The notes under the pieces were generated by a model that was not told where the DNA came from, did not search any database, and was given only the letters and a program-made list of their open reading frames with translations. DNA of 64,000 bases, from NCBI GenBank assembly GCA_015179025.1, contig WHUX01000039.1, positions 186,001 through 250,000 on the forward strand, written 5' to 3'. The number at the start of each line of letters is the position of its first letter. Positions within the stretch are counted from its first letter, which is position 1. The translations under genes and the position numbers were made by a program. Shown piece after piece: positions 10,115-21,910 of the stretch. The stretch comes from Terfezia claveryi (lineage: Eukaryota; Ascomycota; Pezizomycetes; Pezizales; Pezizaceae).

Positions 10115-10426
10115 TTACGAGTGATTGATGTCTGCCACACTGTGTCCTTCCAGCCATGCCTTGTATCCCCACAATATCCCGCTTTTCTCTATATAGAGCA
10201 TCTCACCTTTCTGTAAATTCACATAAGGATTTTGAAAACGGAAGAGATGGAGGGCTTCTACACTTTGCAGTGCAACCTTATAAGAAATAACAGAGACATT
10301 GAGAGTGTCATCTGGATTGGACTCCAGCTCCTGTACACAAGATGCATTGCTCCTCCCCACTAGGCACTGGCCGGTGCCGGTGGGTTTGTCCTGCCCGGAA
10401 ACACCCCGTCCAGATGTTACAGACAT
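10115..10426 (-). CDS. Uncharacterised 103-residue protein carried by the TIR element
   Basis: ATG at 10426 and stop at 10115. Not recognised. The composition is protein-like: an N-terminal Gly/Ser/Thr-rich part, then PDDTLNVSVISYKVALQS, VEALHLFRFQNPY and LYIEKSGILWGYKAWLEG, suggesting beta strands followed by an amphipathic end. It lies downstream of, and in the same orientation as, the 240-residue frame, 340 bp away, so the two could be exons or separate genes. It lies wholly inside the TIRs. Confidence 0.4.
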   Translation of the reverse strand: MSVTSGRGVSGQDKPTGTGQCLVGRSNASCVQELESNPDDTLNVSVISYKVALQSVEALHLFRFQNPYVNLQKGEMLYIEKSGILWGYKAWLEGHSVADINHS

Positions 10427-10571
10427 AGTCACAAGGCTACATACACCTGAACAACGAATGTATAAGGATAATAATGGAGATAGATAATGTATTGGGTGAC
10501 AGCCGGCAGCGTAATTGGTATTTCAATATGAGATAGTTTTACTGCTACAGGTAATATTGGTTCTAGGTAAT

Positions 10572-10625
10572 TCAGATACGACAAACAACTCAGATATGAC
10601 AAACAACTCAGATATGACAAACAAC
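10572..10625. repeat. Three tandem 18-bp units
   Basis: TCAGATAYGACAAACAAC repeated three times between the two cargo frames. Confidence 0.9.
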
Positions 10626-10764
10626 TCAGATTGGGAACGAAGAGGTCCATGTATAGCAGTGGAGGGGCAATTCAGTAATCAGTTTCACAATGGTTCGAGT
10701 TCATCCTAGAAGTGGGATTAGTGTCGATCGGGACTAAAGTTGGATGATTTATAGTTCACCCACA

Positions 10765-11487
10765 TTACTTTGTCTTCTTCTTCTGGACAACTTCCTCACC
10801 CCGCAATATGGCCCTGGAGGCTTTGCGTTCTTGCTCTTGTCTAGCCAGCCGTCGAAATCTCGTCGATAATATTTCGCCACTGATGAACCCGCGAGCGAGT
10901 GTAACATTGTCATCACCGACCCAAGTCACAGTAATGCTCTGTGGATGATGATCAGGCCGACGTTGGACCTTTCGGATATGCTTGGTCACATCCGCACACA
11001 TTGTGGCTGTGAAGCCGCATGCGTCACAGTGATAGCAGTTCCATGTGGGTCTTTTTGGGTCGCCATATCGCTTTCGGTATATAGGGCGCGGAAGGACTTG
11101 GGTGGATGGAGCTGGTTCTTGCAACAGAGCTGCGGTATCGCTTTGGGCCTCAAAGTTGCTTGGCACCTCAGTGGTATCAAGGGTGCTTGGCTCCTCAGTG
11201 GTATCAAGGGTGCTTTGCACCTCAGTGGTATCAATGTTGCTTGGCCCCTCAGTGGTATCAAGGGTGCTTTGCACCTCAGTGGTATCAATGTTGCTTGGTC
11301 CCTCAGTGGTATCAAAGGTGCTTTGGTCAATGATCATATTCCAGTCCTCATAGCTGAGGCCAAAGAGTTTTGGACAATCCTCCAAGAGCTCGGGAAACTC
11401 ATCAAAGTAGGAGAAGTTAGACGCGTTGATATCTGAGGGAACCAGAGAGTCGTTGGGTTGTGAAGCGCTATCACCGGCATGTGACAT
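10765..11487 (-). CDS. Cargo protein with DTTE repeats and a Cys/His finger-like motif
   Basis: The ATG at 11487 (context ATCAAGATGTCA) is chosen over upstream frame extension because it is a real ATG before the polar SHAGDSASQPNDS start; this gives 240 residues. Order: a Ser/Asp-rich acidic N-terminus with FPELLEDCPKLFGLSYEDW (about residues 31-50), then six 9-residue repeats DTTEGPSNI/DTTEVQSTL, a short linker, then NCYHCDACGFTATMCADVTK with HIRKVQRRPDHH (about residues 155-190), a Cys/His cluster with C-x2-C-x12-H-x9-H spacing like a divergent C2H2 finger. The Lys/Arg-rich end is EEVVQKKKTK. This suggests a nuclear nucleic-acid-binding factor with an acidic, possibly activating, region. 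No DDE triad, so it is not a transposase. Family unknown. Confidence 0.6.
   Translation of the reverse strand: MSHAGDSASQPNDSLVPSDINASNFSYFDEFPELLEDCPKLFGLSYEDWNMIIDQSTFDTTEGPSNIDTTEVQSTLDTTEGPSNIDTTEVQSTLDTTEEPSTLDTTEVPSNFEAQSDTAALLQEPAPSTQVLPRPIYRKRYGDPKRPTWNCYHCDACGFTATMCADVTKHIRKVQRRPDHHPQSITVTWVGDDNVTLARGFISGEILSTRFRRLARQEQERKASRAILRGEEVVQKKKTK
11166..11328 (-). repeat. Six 27-bp coding repeats
   Basis: CCTCAGTGGTATCAA recurs every 27 bp on the plus strand and encodes the DTTExxSxx repeats of the minus-strand cargo protein. The in-frame period preserves the reading frame in copy-number changes. Confidence 0.9.
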
Positions 11488-12789
11488 CTTGATGGCAGAA
11501 GTAGCTAGTGTAAAGAAGAATATATAAAGTTGAACCTGGATGGTAGAATGCAATTTCAGGGGTGGATGGTATTTGGGAATACAAGACCCTTGCACGAGTG
11601 ACTGGGGCATATATATGTGTCCGAATCATGGCCAAATTTGGCCAACCTCACAGGATTGTGGCTATGCCATTTTTATTTTACTTCTTTGAAGTCTATACTC
11701 TCTGGAGACCCAAAGGTATAAGATGGGCCCGTTCCCTCCTCTTGTGCCTAGGCCATATTTTGCATGCTCATTTCATGTGCAAGTACAGAATCAATTATCT
11801 CAGGAAGGATTTGCAATTGCTGAGTGGGGGTCTGCTTAGATGACATGAGAGAATGCCAAGTTCAAAGTAGATGTATGGAGAGTAATTTATCTTCGAACAA
11901 GAAACACTTGTAGAGAGATTAGAACCTTGTGCACTTGGTTCGGCAGTGAATGCGTAAAGAAACTACTTATAAGTGTCACGATATAAGAAACTGTATGTAT
12001 TACTAAGCAGAAACTTAAGACACTTTCTTATATCGAGGTTTTTTATTTTCCCATACTAATTCTGGCGGGACCGGGGCACCGTTTCTTATATCGAGGGGTT
12101 TCTTATATCGGGGGTTTCTTATAACGCGACTTCACTGTAGTGTTTTGGTAGCTACCTCGGCTCTGAGTCGTTGTGGTGGATGGTGCGCGGTGCGGTGATG
12201 TGAGCGGGCAAGTATCTTGATGTGGGTTGGATGGGACCGAGCTGAGAGTGTTGACGTGGCAGGAAGGCGGCCGAGAAGAATAGCAGGATATCGTGACAAT
12301 TTAACGATGGAAAGCCGGGGGAAAACTGTGCTAAATGTGTTGGAGATCCGGTTAAGCTGGCTGGATAGTAGAATGCAAAGTGCATAATGGGCCATACCTA
12401 ATCGCTTGCCAAGCCGCTAGGTAGTTTGCCGATTTGGGCAGTGGCTGCCAAATTAAGATACCTAGTGCGGAATTCTTAGTATTGGCACAAGTCAGCCTTG
12501 ATCAATATAATGGTAAAGCTGCATGGGGTGTTGAGCGCCATATGTCGTGCTTGATGTTATTTGTTATGCTTAGTGCTATTGCTCGTGTATTTAAGATGAT
12601 GTTTTCTCTGCTCTTCATAGGGGCTCCAATCATCATTATCGAACATATCACTTGTCCTCTTCATACACCGCAGTGCGATCACTGCGTGCTTCTTACATGG
12701 GGTGTATCCAGCAGTGCTGTATTCACAACTACTAAGTACCTACTAGTCTGGTTGGCACCAGTTTACTACTACCAGTTTACCTATCAAGT

Positions 12790-13835
12790 AATTTGAAAGA
12801 AGCGAAACACTTCTCCAAAAAGATCCACCGACTCCAGCACCCAGGACCACGATACTGAAAAACAGCATGTCCACCAGCACTGATCCCCCTCGAGCGCGCA
12901 CAGGCAGCAACCAATGCCACCCGGCTACCTATGTAGACCAATAATAACGACGCCCCACCAACCAAAGGGCAAAGGCTAAGAGTCGGCGGAAACGGCAGCA
13001 CCTCCACCCCGAACCAACCTTCCGACATTGGCGCTGCAAGGACAAGCGGTAGTCCTGCATGCTGCCCCCTAACTACAAGTCCGGTCCGAAGGGCAAAGGC
13101 AAAGAGTCGGTGGAAGTGGCAGTTCCTCCACACCCGAACAACCCCTATCGGCGGCAGCGGCACTCCCGAAGAACCCCCTACCGACGGCGGCACCCGCGAA
13201 ACCTCCGAAGAATCCGGCATCGACGCGAGCACGAGCGGTAGTCTGGCATGCTGCCCCAACTATGTACAAGCCCGGTCTGATGATGCGCCGCTGGATTGAA
13301 GAAGACCATAAGAGGGCCAAAATTGTGGGTATTCGCTGGCTTTTGCAAGAAGGAAGAAGGGGCGGAAAGACGGCGTCGTCGCTGGTCATCCACATGGCGG
13401 GAGAAATCGACACCCCGCATGGTTAAGAGATTCTTCTGCACCACGGAATACAACCATTTCACCAGAACGAATTTGAGGTTTTGAATGAGTTTCTCCTCTA
13501 CGAGTATTTTAGGACGGGGTTTAGTTTAATTTCCTACCAGTTCTTCAGTTTTTCCCACCCGGAGATATTTTTGGCTCCCCTGTTCTTCTTGGGTCGTGGT
13601 CCAGTCAGGCCTCTTTGGATCATGGGGCGCAAGCCTCTTAATGACAGATGGGACCTCTGGTGGACATGAGTTTGCCGTTTTGCTTTTGTCACTTTCGCCT
13701 TTGAGTTTAGTTTGCGGTATATAGTCCGGACCTCGCGGGTAAACTTGCGTTGTCTGAATCCGGGTGGCTCTTCATGGTCCCCTCCCCTACTGTGACCGAT
13801 TGGGAGTAATGAGGTTTTTTTTAAAGTAAAACATA
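12790..13835 (+). mobile_element. ORF1-only LINE partner, copy 2
   Basis: Layout as in the other half-LINE copies: a Pro/Ala-rich part with CCAGCACCCAGGACCACGATA at 12835-12856 (shorter core CAGCACCCAGGACC), CAGGCAGCAACCAATGCC near 12902, and the conserved ORF1 block at 13262-13420 encoding KPGLMMRRWIEEDHKRAKIV and GKTASSLVIHMAGEID in partly broken frames. A 3'UTR follows with CAGTCAGGCCTCTTTGG (13597), the TCCGGGTGGCTCTTCATGG tail near 13758, GGAGTAATGAG and a T/A-rich end at 13812-13828. No reverse transcriptase or RNase H lies between. A TACTAGTCTGGTTGGCAC sequence sits just upstream (12740-12758), as it does at the 5' side of the 34.5-kb copy. Confidence 0.7.
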
Positions 13836-16150
13836 TATGGAGCTCTTCTTTCTATCCCAAGTCCACATCCAGCGACCTTCTCTTACACTTTTCCCGGGCT
13901 TGTTAATCCTTAAATTCTCATGACTTCGTGCAGTCGCCCCCCGACCGCACCCCCATCTGCTCACCGTTAACTCCCACAATTGCAACAACAACCATTCAGA
14001 GCCGAGATAACTCCCACACCAGCCGATATGTCAGGCAGAAAAAGAGAAACGGCGAAATCCATGACTAACAACGTGGTCTTAATTGGGGCCCCCGGCCCCC
14101 CTTCTTCCTTCTTCAACTCTGTTCTAGCGAGAAAGAGTTAATTATACAACCCTTCAGGCACGTTCAACTGGCGGCAGTGAGACTATACAGTATCAGTATA
14201 AGAAGCAAGTAATTATAACATGTACATGTGCGAGATCATGATCATAGTTAGGCCTTTATGATGAGGATTCTAGATTGAAAACATTAACATAGCGGTGTCA
14301 TTAACTGCCATTGAAAGCCTGCAATCAATTGTAGGGTATTTTTTGTATTTTATTCGACAGATGTTGTGTTTCCGTGCTTACTGACTGCCTATATATTCAC
14401 ACTTCAGCTTCAACATAAATGAGATTCCTGTGGGAAGGTGAGATTATCTCGTTGTGGCTTGCTGAGGGGAGCTGAGGGTACCCACAATCCACGGAGGAAG
14501 GGATAGCAGAAGAGGGAGTTCGGAGTGTATGGACAAGGGGTTATATAGTAGAGCGTTCCAGCGCGTGCCACCGGGGTTTTCAGGAGGTATGGAGGAAAGA
14601 GTTGAAGGTGAAGGCATCGCATTTTGTGCTACAGGGAAAGAAGGTTTTTGGGTTGACGGAGGAAAGAAAGTGAGTCGGAAATTCAAAAAACATATGGTTA
14701 GTGCTCTCCCTTTGTGGAGGTTGGATTTTGAGGAACATTGGTTGGGGTGCTCCTTGTGGAGACCCTCGATGTTTTTATTATGCATTTGACGTTGGATAGA
14801 TGAAGTAGATACTCTCATCGCTATACTCCACAGACTCGCCCAAGAAGGTGCGCCTATAGGTTCAGTTCATCCTACGTGCGGAACTGAAACCTTTAGTTCG
14901 TAAAGATTTCTTCAACGCAACACAGCACCCCAGCAACATATTAGGGGTAGTCAAATCAGCAAAAGTTTCTTTATTGATATGCAAAATTGATTGATTTGGA
15001 TCAGTTTCACCCGCTAGGTTCCGCTCCATCTCTAAGGAAGCGCAATTGAAGCACTCTCTGGTAGTGCACATACCAAGTTTGAAAGAGTATTTGCATACTA
15101 TAAGTAGCAAATCTCAGTTGACTTTTGAAAAGCATGGTGACTAACAAGGACACGTATATATCGCAAAATATACCTCCAGATTCAAGTATAAAGGGGCCCA
15201 ACAGGTGACTTGCAAACTATTAAGTTGCGGAGGAAAGCATACATGAATATGAGCTACGCAATGATGCACTATGTTCTATTGCTGGCAAAAATAATAATGG
15301 GAAAGAGTGGTTTTGGAATATGATGTACCGGTATTTATGTTATTCCACATATTCATGATACCTTACCCCATGCAGGAAAAGAACAAGACCTATAGTATTG
15401 TTAATGAGAAATATCATGGAATTACTTTTGAAATTGGAGGTTGATTGACAAAGTTGGAGGTTTGAGCAAGCGGAGGAGTGAAGATCAAAAGTTTCAATTC
15501 CCATACAACCTCATATGTCCACTCGTTACGTTCGTAATAGGAAACAGAAACACGGGCTCACGTCAGGCTAGGACTGTGCTGTCAGGGAGCACTATTCGTT
15601 ATCCAGGCTCTGGGAATTAATAAGTTGATTTGTTTGGATCTCACCGCGAGTGACAAATACGGATGTCAAGCGTCCCGGGTGTGTAGTATGGTCTTCACCA
15701 GCACTGCAGGATTTATCACTTGCACCATGATGGGGATACTGGAATTTTTTAATCTGCGTTTTTACTTGACTTTGCTATTCTTAGCGACCTAGGACAAAGG
15801 ATTATCTTGTATCCTAGCCACGTAGTCAATATGTGTACTAATTCACCAAGGAAAAAAAAAAAAAAAAAAAAGATTACTATATTCGAGTTACCCTGAACTT
15901 GCTCTTCCCTCCAAATATTCACATAGTAGAATCAATTGCCTTTTTGTTCTAACTTTCTTACATTGTAGTTTGATGTCATCTATTTTCATTAGATTCCATC
16001 ACTACCCTATCCTCTCTTTCATCTTGCATATTATTGGCTAGCTGTTACCCTCATTTAACATGTAATATATATAATACAGCTCGCTGTAGATGTCTAACTT
16101 CCTACAGCGTATGTGCTGATACCTATGTTGAAACGAGGATAATAGGACAA
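13836..16150. other. Unassigned region
   Basis: No family similarity detected. A frame at 14444-14818 (-) is open but has no recognisable domain. A 20-base A-run lies at 15851-15870. Otherwise ordinary AT-rich sequence. Confidence 0.4.
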
Positions 16151-16153
16151 CGC

Positions 16154-16216
16154 AGGATAAGCTGACAGCAGGATAAGCTGACAGCAGGATAAGCTGACGG
16201 CAGGGTAAGCTGACCT
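16154..16216. repeat. Four 16-bp tandem units
   Basis: AGGATAAGCTGACAGC repeated four times, the last unit degenerate. Confidence 0.9.
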
Positions 16217-16559
16217 AGATGTCGAGGCTGAGGGATTCCTATATTTTGAATGTTCAGGTTATCGATGACGGGGTATTTAAGAGCGAAGGATTTCCTTACT
16301 TTCATGTATTATCTTATGCAACGGGCTTCTTTCATAGTATAAGAATATACTCTTCTCTCTCGCATATGAAGAACCATTTCTTCAACCTATGTGTTCTTCC
16401 CAAACCTGTATGCGTATGCAGGGTATATTATATAGTATGGTCCTTATGTAGACAAATAGAATAGAATGATGTGTGCGTTTTCAACCGTGTTGCCGCTGAA
16501 CAAGTTCTCTAATATATGTAAGCCCCGGTGCAGCCTCCTGTTGTTGATTTAAATTCTCA

Positions 16560-16775
16560 ATGAGCGAAGACAGCGTGCTCCAACCTCCGCAAAACCCCAC
16601 TCAACTCTCCTCCCCCATCACAGCACAACACCAGGCGCATACCCTCCCTGTCTGCGAGTTATGCACCGCCCTCATTGAAGCGCAGCGCCTGGCGCCTTCA
16701 CCGCAGGTCTCAGGTCCTCCTCCCAGGCACAACCCTCACCTTCCACTTCCTCACAGCAACCCCCCCGCCCTATAA
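16560..16775 (+). CDS. Short Pro-rich ORF, doubtful
   Basis: ATG-started, 71 codons, Pro/Gln/Ser-rich with a central VCELCTALIEAQR. No family recognised. It runs into a repeat region at 16840 and is only weakly supported as a gene. Confidence 0.2.
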   Translation: MSEDSVLQPPQNPTQLSSPITAQHQAHTLPVCELCTALIEAQRLAPSPQVSGPPPRHNPHLPLPHSNPPAL

Positions 16776-16839
16776 AAGCCCTTCTCTTCCCCCCCCCCAC
16801 CCCAATGTTGTGCGCGGCGCCCTCAACTACGTTGGGAGG

Positions 16840-17190
16840 CCGAGAAGCGACACTTGCCTGTCGCTGGAAACCTCCCTGAAAATCTTGCTGGCAACGTCGC
16901 TGGCAATGTTGCTGGGAAATCACTGGGTATTTCGCTGAGAACCTGCTGGCAATATCGCTGGCAATATCGCTGGCAATGTCAGCGGGAAACTTGTTGGCAA
17001 TCTCACTGGGAAACTCGCTGGTAGACTTGCTGGGAAACACGCTGGTAGACTTGCTGGGAAACTCGCCGCGAAACTCACTGGGAAACTGCTGACAGATCAC
17101 TGGGAATGTGGCTCGCTAGAAAACCCTCTGGCAACGTCGCTGGGAAATATCGCTGGAAACACACCGGATATATCTCTGGGAATAGGTGGG
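16840..17190. repeat. Degenerate CGCTGG minisatellite
   Basis: Units of 12-18 bp built on CGCTGGGAAA / CGCTGGCAAT recur about 20 times. Read on the minus strand they give PSKSTSEF and ASDIASDIAS peptide repeats, probably by chance. A related stretch appears inverted near 42245-42300. Confidence 0.7.
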
Positions 17191-17199
17191 AAATGTCGG

Positions 17200-19060
17200 T
17201 TGCTATATATAGACTGCCACCTCGACAATACCTCCCACAATGACTTCACTGCTAGCACTAACTACAGAATTCAACAGTAGCCACGGTCGAATATTCCAAA
17301 TGGACGAGGCTAGAATATTTCGTTGACATGTGTTGTATATATGATATAATGAAGGTTCACCAAGGTCGCCCCCACACGCCGTATAGTTTCGTGCCATTAC
17401 TGGTAATTTTTACCCTTGGTCAATTATACCAAAAAATTATGCAAAGATATTAATTACAAATAACTTCACCCAAAGCTGTAAGACTAACTTTCTATTAAGG
17501 ACTTAAAGCCCTACTAGAAACTAGCATACCACTGCTCTATTGGAAGTTGCTTGTTCATGGGCTTCAGGCACGTCTTGGGTCTACATGTGGCGACGGTCTT
17601 CCTTTTCTTGTTCGCAATCTTAGGAATTTCGTGACGATTCAACCACAACTAGTTCGCCCAGACTTACCCCTAATTCCGAGTACGTCTCTCCTCCTCCTCT
17701 TGACATATCCACCAACACCACTCTCCCCCAATGTGGCCAGGCCAGACTCCTCCCTGTCTCTATCATATTGCTTGTTTGAGGTCAGCGACGTCCTTCGTAT
17801 CCGGCAACTCGATGCGAAAGGGCTGCTAAAATACAGTGTTTTCAAGTCACGAAGCTCCGACAATGTTCAAGAAAATACAACCCCTCTACTTATCCTCAAC
17901 ACAATTGCCATAATCCGTTGGCACTCCAATTTTAAAGATCAGTAACTCTTGATTTAATCACTTGCAGGCTCCCCCCATGAACTCCAGCTTCTTGTGATTG
18001 AGAAACCCGAGGAGCAAATGAAACCAGCCGGAACGAGGTATGTATTACAACAAGCTCCTGTGTTACCTGTCCTCTACTTAGTCCATTTTCCTGTGCTAAG
18101 TCGATCACTCCTCTTAGGTGGACAAGAAACTCTCCGCCAGTTGCTCACAGAATAGCATTGCAACCCACCACTTCCGCCTGCAGCGGTTGCATGGAAACCT
18201 TCCCAACCCAGGCTCTCCAAACAAGTGACTCCTCCAGTCTCCTTGGACAGACCTTTGGCACTTCCAGTCTTCCTCCAAACAGATCCGTTGCAATTGGATG
18301 ATTTTTCAGCAGCATTATACAACATGCCACATCCTGTGGTGTGAGCCCTCACTGGGGCTGATGCGGATGATACAAAAGCCCCCAATATTCAGTTCTCAGA
18401 TTTCTCAGAAGGAATCAACCCGATAGTTGAATATGTCAGGGTTTGTGATACCATTCTAACAATCATTATTCATGAAGATGCATCCTTTCAATTTTCTCCA
18501 CTGGAATAATATTTTTCGCTCGAGTTTGTTTAATTTTCCCACTCGAGAGATGAACTGGGGCAATCGAGGGTTATTTAGTTTCGCTTATGATATTGCTGCT
18601 CATTTCCTGCCCTATACCGGTTGTGGAGATTTACTTGTACATACCTTGAATCCATTCGAGGTTCTGGCGAGCTTGTCGTCATCCTTTACTGGAACCACAT
18701 GAAGCAACAAATCTTCAAGCAATTCAATTTTCACAGGCAAATTACGTTAATCCTGTCCTGCATCACCATAGAGAATACAACACGATATATTAATATAAGT
18801 TAAACCCAGGTCGAACAATATTGATATATAGTAACTAGAATCTAGTCAAAAGAAATCCACAACAATGATAGCAACCCATTTGAAGCCCAACTGTTTCCCA
18901 GAAAGCTTGAAGAACTAGCAACACCCTATACAATCAGCGCCAACATAATTCACTTAACAGGGAAATACTACATTATCTCACATCAATGTGATTTGAGTGA
19001 AGGATATAACCTTGTCAAGCAGCAAACGTGCATATACATCACAACGATAGATAGGAGGCT
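17200..19060. other. Unassigned region
   Basis: Open frames of 60-132 codons (for example 17547-17945 +) show no recognisable domain. Nothing that could be called a gene with support. Confidence 0.4.
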
Positions 19061-19061
19061 A

Positions 19062-19445
19062 TAGAAGATGATGTAATGAGGGTACGGGCCGTTCGTTGTT
19101 TGTCAAACTGCTATCATCATGAGCTCCCAATAAAGAAATAATAGGATGCTATCTCACATGAACGCAACTTAGACAAACGGAACCTCGTCAACCAGCAGAC
19201 TTATATACTCAACAGGACGATCCACATAGGCCCCAGAAGACAATTACGTCCATGAGGACTCCCGAACTTTCGTTGTTCTCATAAGGACGGGAGATTAATC
19301 GATACGGCAGCATTACTTGTTCCATAATGCTGTAGAAGATGATGAGGTCCATGAGGTTCCGCGAACATTCGTTGTTCCCATATAGACACGAGATCGTTAG
19401 TTGATAGTGGAGCATTAATTGTTTCTCAGGCTGCTCTCGTGTCCG
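19062..19445. repeat. Degenerate ~100-bp tandem repeat, three units
   Basis: Units begin near 19064, 19236 and 19334 with GAAGATGATG-like words, followed by TTCGTTGTT and an ACGGGAGAT / ACACGAGAT motif. The last two units are the most alike. Confidence 0.6.
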
Positions 19446-20021
19446 TTGGAGTAGCAAAATATGAAAATAGTCTGAGAAGTTGCATAATGAAAGATTTTGG
19501 AGATACTAGTTCCGATGCGTTGCAATGGGCAAAAGTCGACCATCAAACTGCCCTCACTGGGTACAGAGTTGGGTTACCCTGGACTTGGCTTTCAAGGGGA
19601 AGGCGGACATAGCGAAGGAACACAAATGAACTGGATTTGGTTGACCTGATGACAGGTCTCGTTTTGCGGAGGTTCGTTTAGACCTATCTTGCTATTTTGC
19701 ATTTGGTGTGGATAGGTAAAGGTCTCGTAGTGATCATAGGCTATTAGCAGGACGTTCGGCCAATAGGTTCAATCTTTATTTGGAATGGGTATTGGATATT
19801 AAATTTTCTCACTACCATGCTTCATAGGTTGGCGTAACAGGGGTTCCATACCCTAACCTCTGAAACCCAAGGGGTATTGCAGCTGGTTGAAGAATACGAG
19901 TAGAGGTCATGACATTATTTGTGGTATATCCAGCATATTAGACACTACCTCCACATCCTAACGATGTAATTCCTCCGCTGGATCCGAGAGACCGAGTCCA
20001 AGACAAGGGCATGGAGGCATC

Positions 20022-20560
20022 ATGGATGAAACAACCTCTTCCTGCCCCCAACTTCAGCTCCATCATTTTTCTTCAGCCCCTGACCATCGATTAGTATTGT
20101 TCAGCGCCTCACTACCCCCGCCCTTTGCTCTGCCAGCACTACCAACTTCCTCTATTATTTTTGTTCACTCCCCTCACCATCCAACCCCTAACTTGGACTC
20201 CATTGAATTTTGTTCTCCGCGCCTCATCCCCCGCTGCCCCCCAGCTTCCCCACAATTATGGTTCGCTCCGGGCCACCCGCACCCCGACTTCCTTTCCATT
20301 ATTCTTGTCTCCCCCCTCACCACCCCCGTCCGTAACTTGGGCTCTATTAGTAATCTTCACACCCTGACCATCCCTGACCATCCCTACCCTCAACTTCCTT
20401 TCCACTAGTATTGTTTACCTGCTTGTTTCTGCCGGTATTATCCTTACCCCAACTTGCCCTCCCCTATTATTCAACCCTTGGCTCAGTCAGTACCATCCCC
20501 ACCCCCATGGGCTCCGCCAGCTCCCCCCTCACCAACTTCCCTATACCATTATCGCCGTCC
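20022..20560 (+). repeat. Pyrimidine-rich degenerate repeat with Pro-rich frames
   Basis: CCCCAACTT(G/C)...CCATTA-type words recur about every 50-90 bp. The 20022-20408 frame (ATG, 128 codons, Pro/Leu/Ser-rich) exists only because of this composition. The later frame up to 20743 contains FFEFLFDSEGSECTSALIHL, a more protein-like end that may be part of an unrecognised gene. Confidence 0.45.
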
Positions 20561-20743
20561 TTCGCCACACCGGCAGCTCTCTCACTCCGCCAGTTTTGCG
20601 ATGCCATGTTCTTTGAGTTCTTGTTTGACTCCGAGGGCTCGGAGTGCACATCCGCCCTAATACATTTAGAGAACGTAGGTTACATTGAACATGAGCTAAT
20701 TTACCGAGTTAGCATGCTTTTGAACAACTGCTGGATGAGTTGA

Positions 20744-21910
20744 AGAACAGTACCACAGCATTGTTCTAATATATGCCACACTAGAGTTTTCTAGACTCCA
20801 CCCAACGCCATGTCTTGTGAATTGTCGTGGGGTTTCTGTGAATTAGATTTTTCTCCATTGTTGAATAGGTGCTTCACATCAATTTTGTCCAGCACAATTC
20901 TAGCTGCAAATTTCACCTTTTCAATCTCTGCGGTGTGTTAATCCTATCCCATGTGGAAATATTTAGAAGCTTTGGGGATTGTTATGGATTCATGGTAAGG
21001 AAGACTTCCTTAACTGAGCACGACAGCCGTCGAGATACTTGCACAATTAGTGCAAGGAAGTTGGAACACCCATTATCTTTTGGTTTTTTTTAGTTGCGCT
21101 GATCTTTCACTGGAATTTTTTGGGGGAGAATTTTATACATGAGTTGGATGTGGTCTCATTTCGAGGAGGCGAATGTTCGGGGCAGGATCTAACCTAGCCA
21201 CGATAAGATGAGTTCCCGCGTCCACAAAAAGGACATAGTTGAAATTGTTGGTAGTGTGATGTCAATAAACTGCAAAGGCTAAGTACATATACATGAGCTA
21301 ACTGGAATTTTTCTCCAAATTGATGTACTCACTGGATGGTAAGGTGCAGTGGATGCAGTGTAGATGGTAATGTATGGATAATGCGGCTGAAGCCGATGTT
21401 TCATTATCTAGAATGAAACGTAGAGGTGGATATAGAAACAAATATTAGGATAACAGCGAATGAGTCTAAAATTGGAAATCGGAAATATCTATGGTGTGAA
21501 CTATGCTAGAAATTTTAACTCCCAGAGTGTTCATACCTGTGCCTGCGGATACCCAGTGAGCTATGAGAGATGGGAGGGAGCCTTGAAGGAGAGAGAAAGC
21601 CTTGGAAGCTAGGAGCAGTACTGTATTGAAAGTCGTATCATTGTAGTGGGGTCTTTCAGGGTGGTCGGATTGAAACGGATGTGGCGGGATCTATAAGGTT
21701 ATAGGAAACATATTATTCCACTTATCATGTTCTCTCTTACTTCTTTCGAAATCTGCTGTGAATTCGCTGCAACCACGATTTAGGAAATTAGAGTCTCGAT
21801 TGAGGAAATTCTAACCTCTAACTGGCAGTTTCCATAATACTAACCTCCCACGGTGCCACCCTTCCCTCCGCCCCTCTCTCCCCCCCTCTCCCTTACCTAT
21901 ACATCTTCCA
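20744..21910. other. Unassigned region
   Basis: No gene or repeat recognised apart from short chance frames. Confidence 0.4.

Larger units (their letters stand above)
9997..12137. mobile_element. 2141-bp TIR element with pogo-like ends and non-transposase cargo
   Basis: The left end CAGTGGAGTCGCGTTATAAG and the right end, in reverse complement CAGTGAAGTCGCGTTATAAG, form terminal inverted repeats of at least 27 bp with one mismatch (continuing AAACCCC). TA dinucleotides flank both ends (9995-9996 and 12138-12139), as for Tc1/mariner/pogo elements. Subterminal TTTCTTATATCG motifs repeat at both ends, and the left end also carries an internal inverted copy of TTATAAGAAACCC. No DDE transposase is seen. 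Two minus-strand frames (10765-11487 and 10115-10426) look coding. A transposase supplied in trans by a pogo relative is the likely driver; this is inference from the TIR. Confidence 0.85.
9844..12395 (-). mobile_element. Half-LINE 5' region, interrupted by a TIR element
   Basis: Sequence at 9844-9994 and 12140-12395 resembles the 5' portion of the half-LINE at 61830-62215. Shared words include CCTTTCCTCTTTCCC near 9915 (CCTTTCTCTTTCCC near 61898) and GCAGGATAT near 12282 (GCAGGATAT near 62133). The two halves are separated exactly by the 2141-bp TIR element 9997-12137. The copy lacks the 3' part, which is unusual for a LINE and suggests a later deletion at the 9844 junction with the SAM gene. 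Confidence 0.55.

Noticed and set aside
10945..11436. Plus-strand frames with GVWHLSGIK-type repeats
   Set aside because: Antisense shadow of the DTTE-repeat cargo gene, whose strand has the better start and the Cys/His motif.
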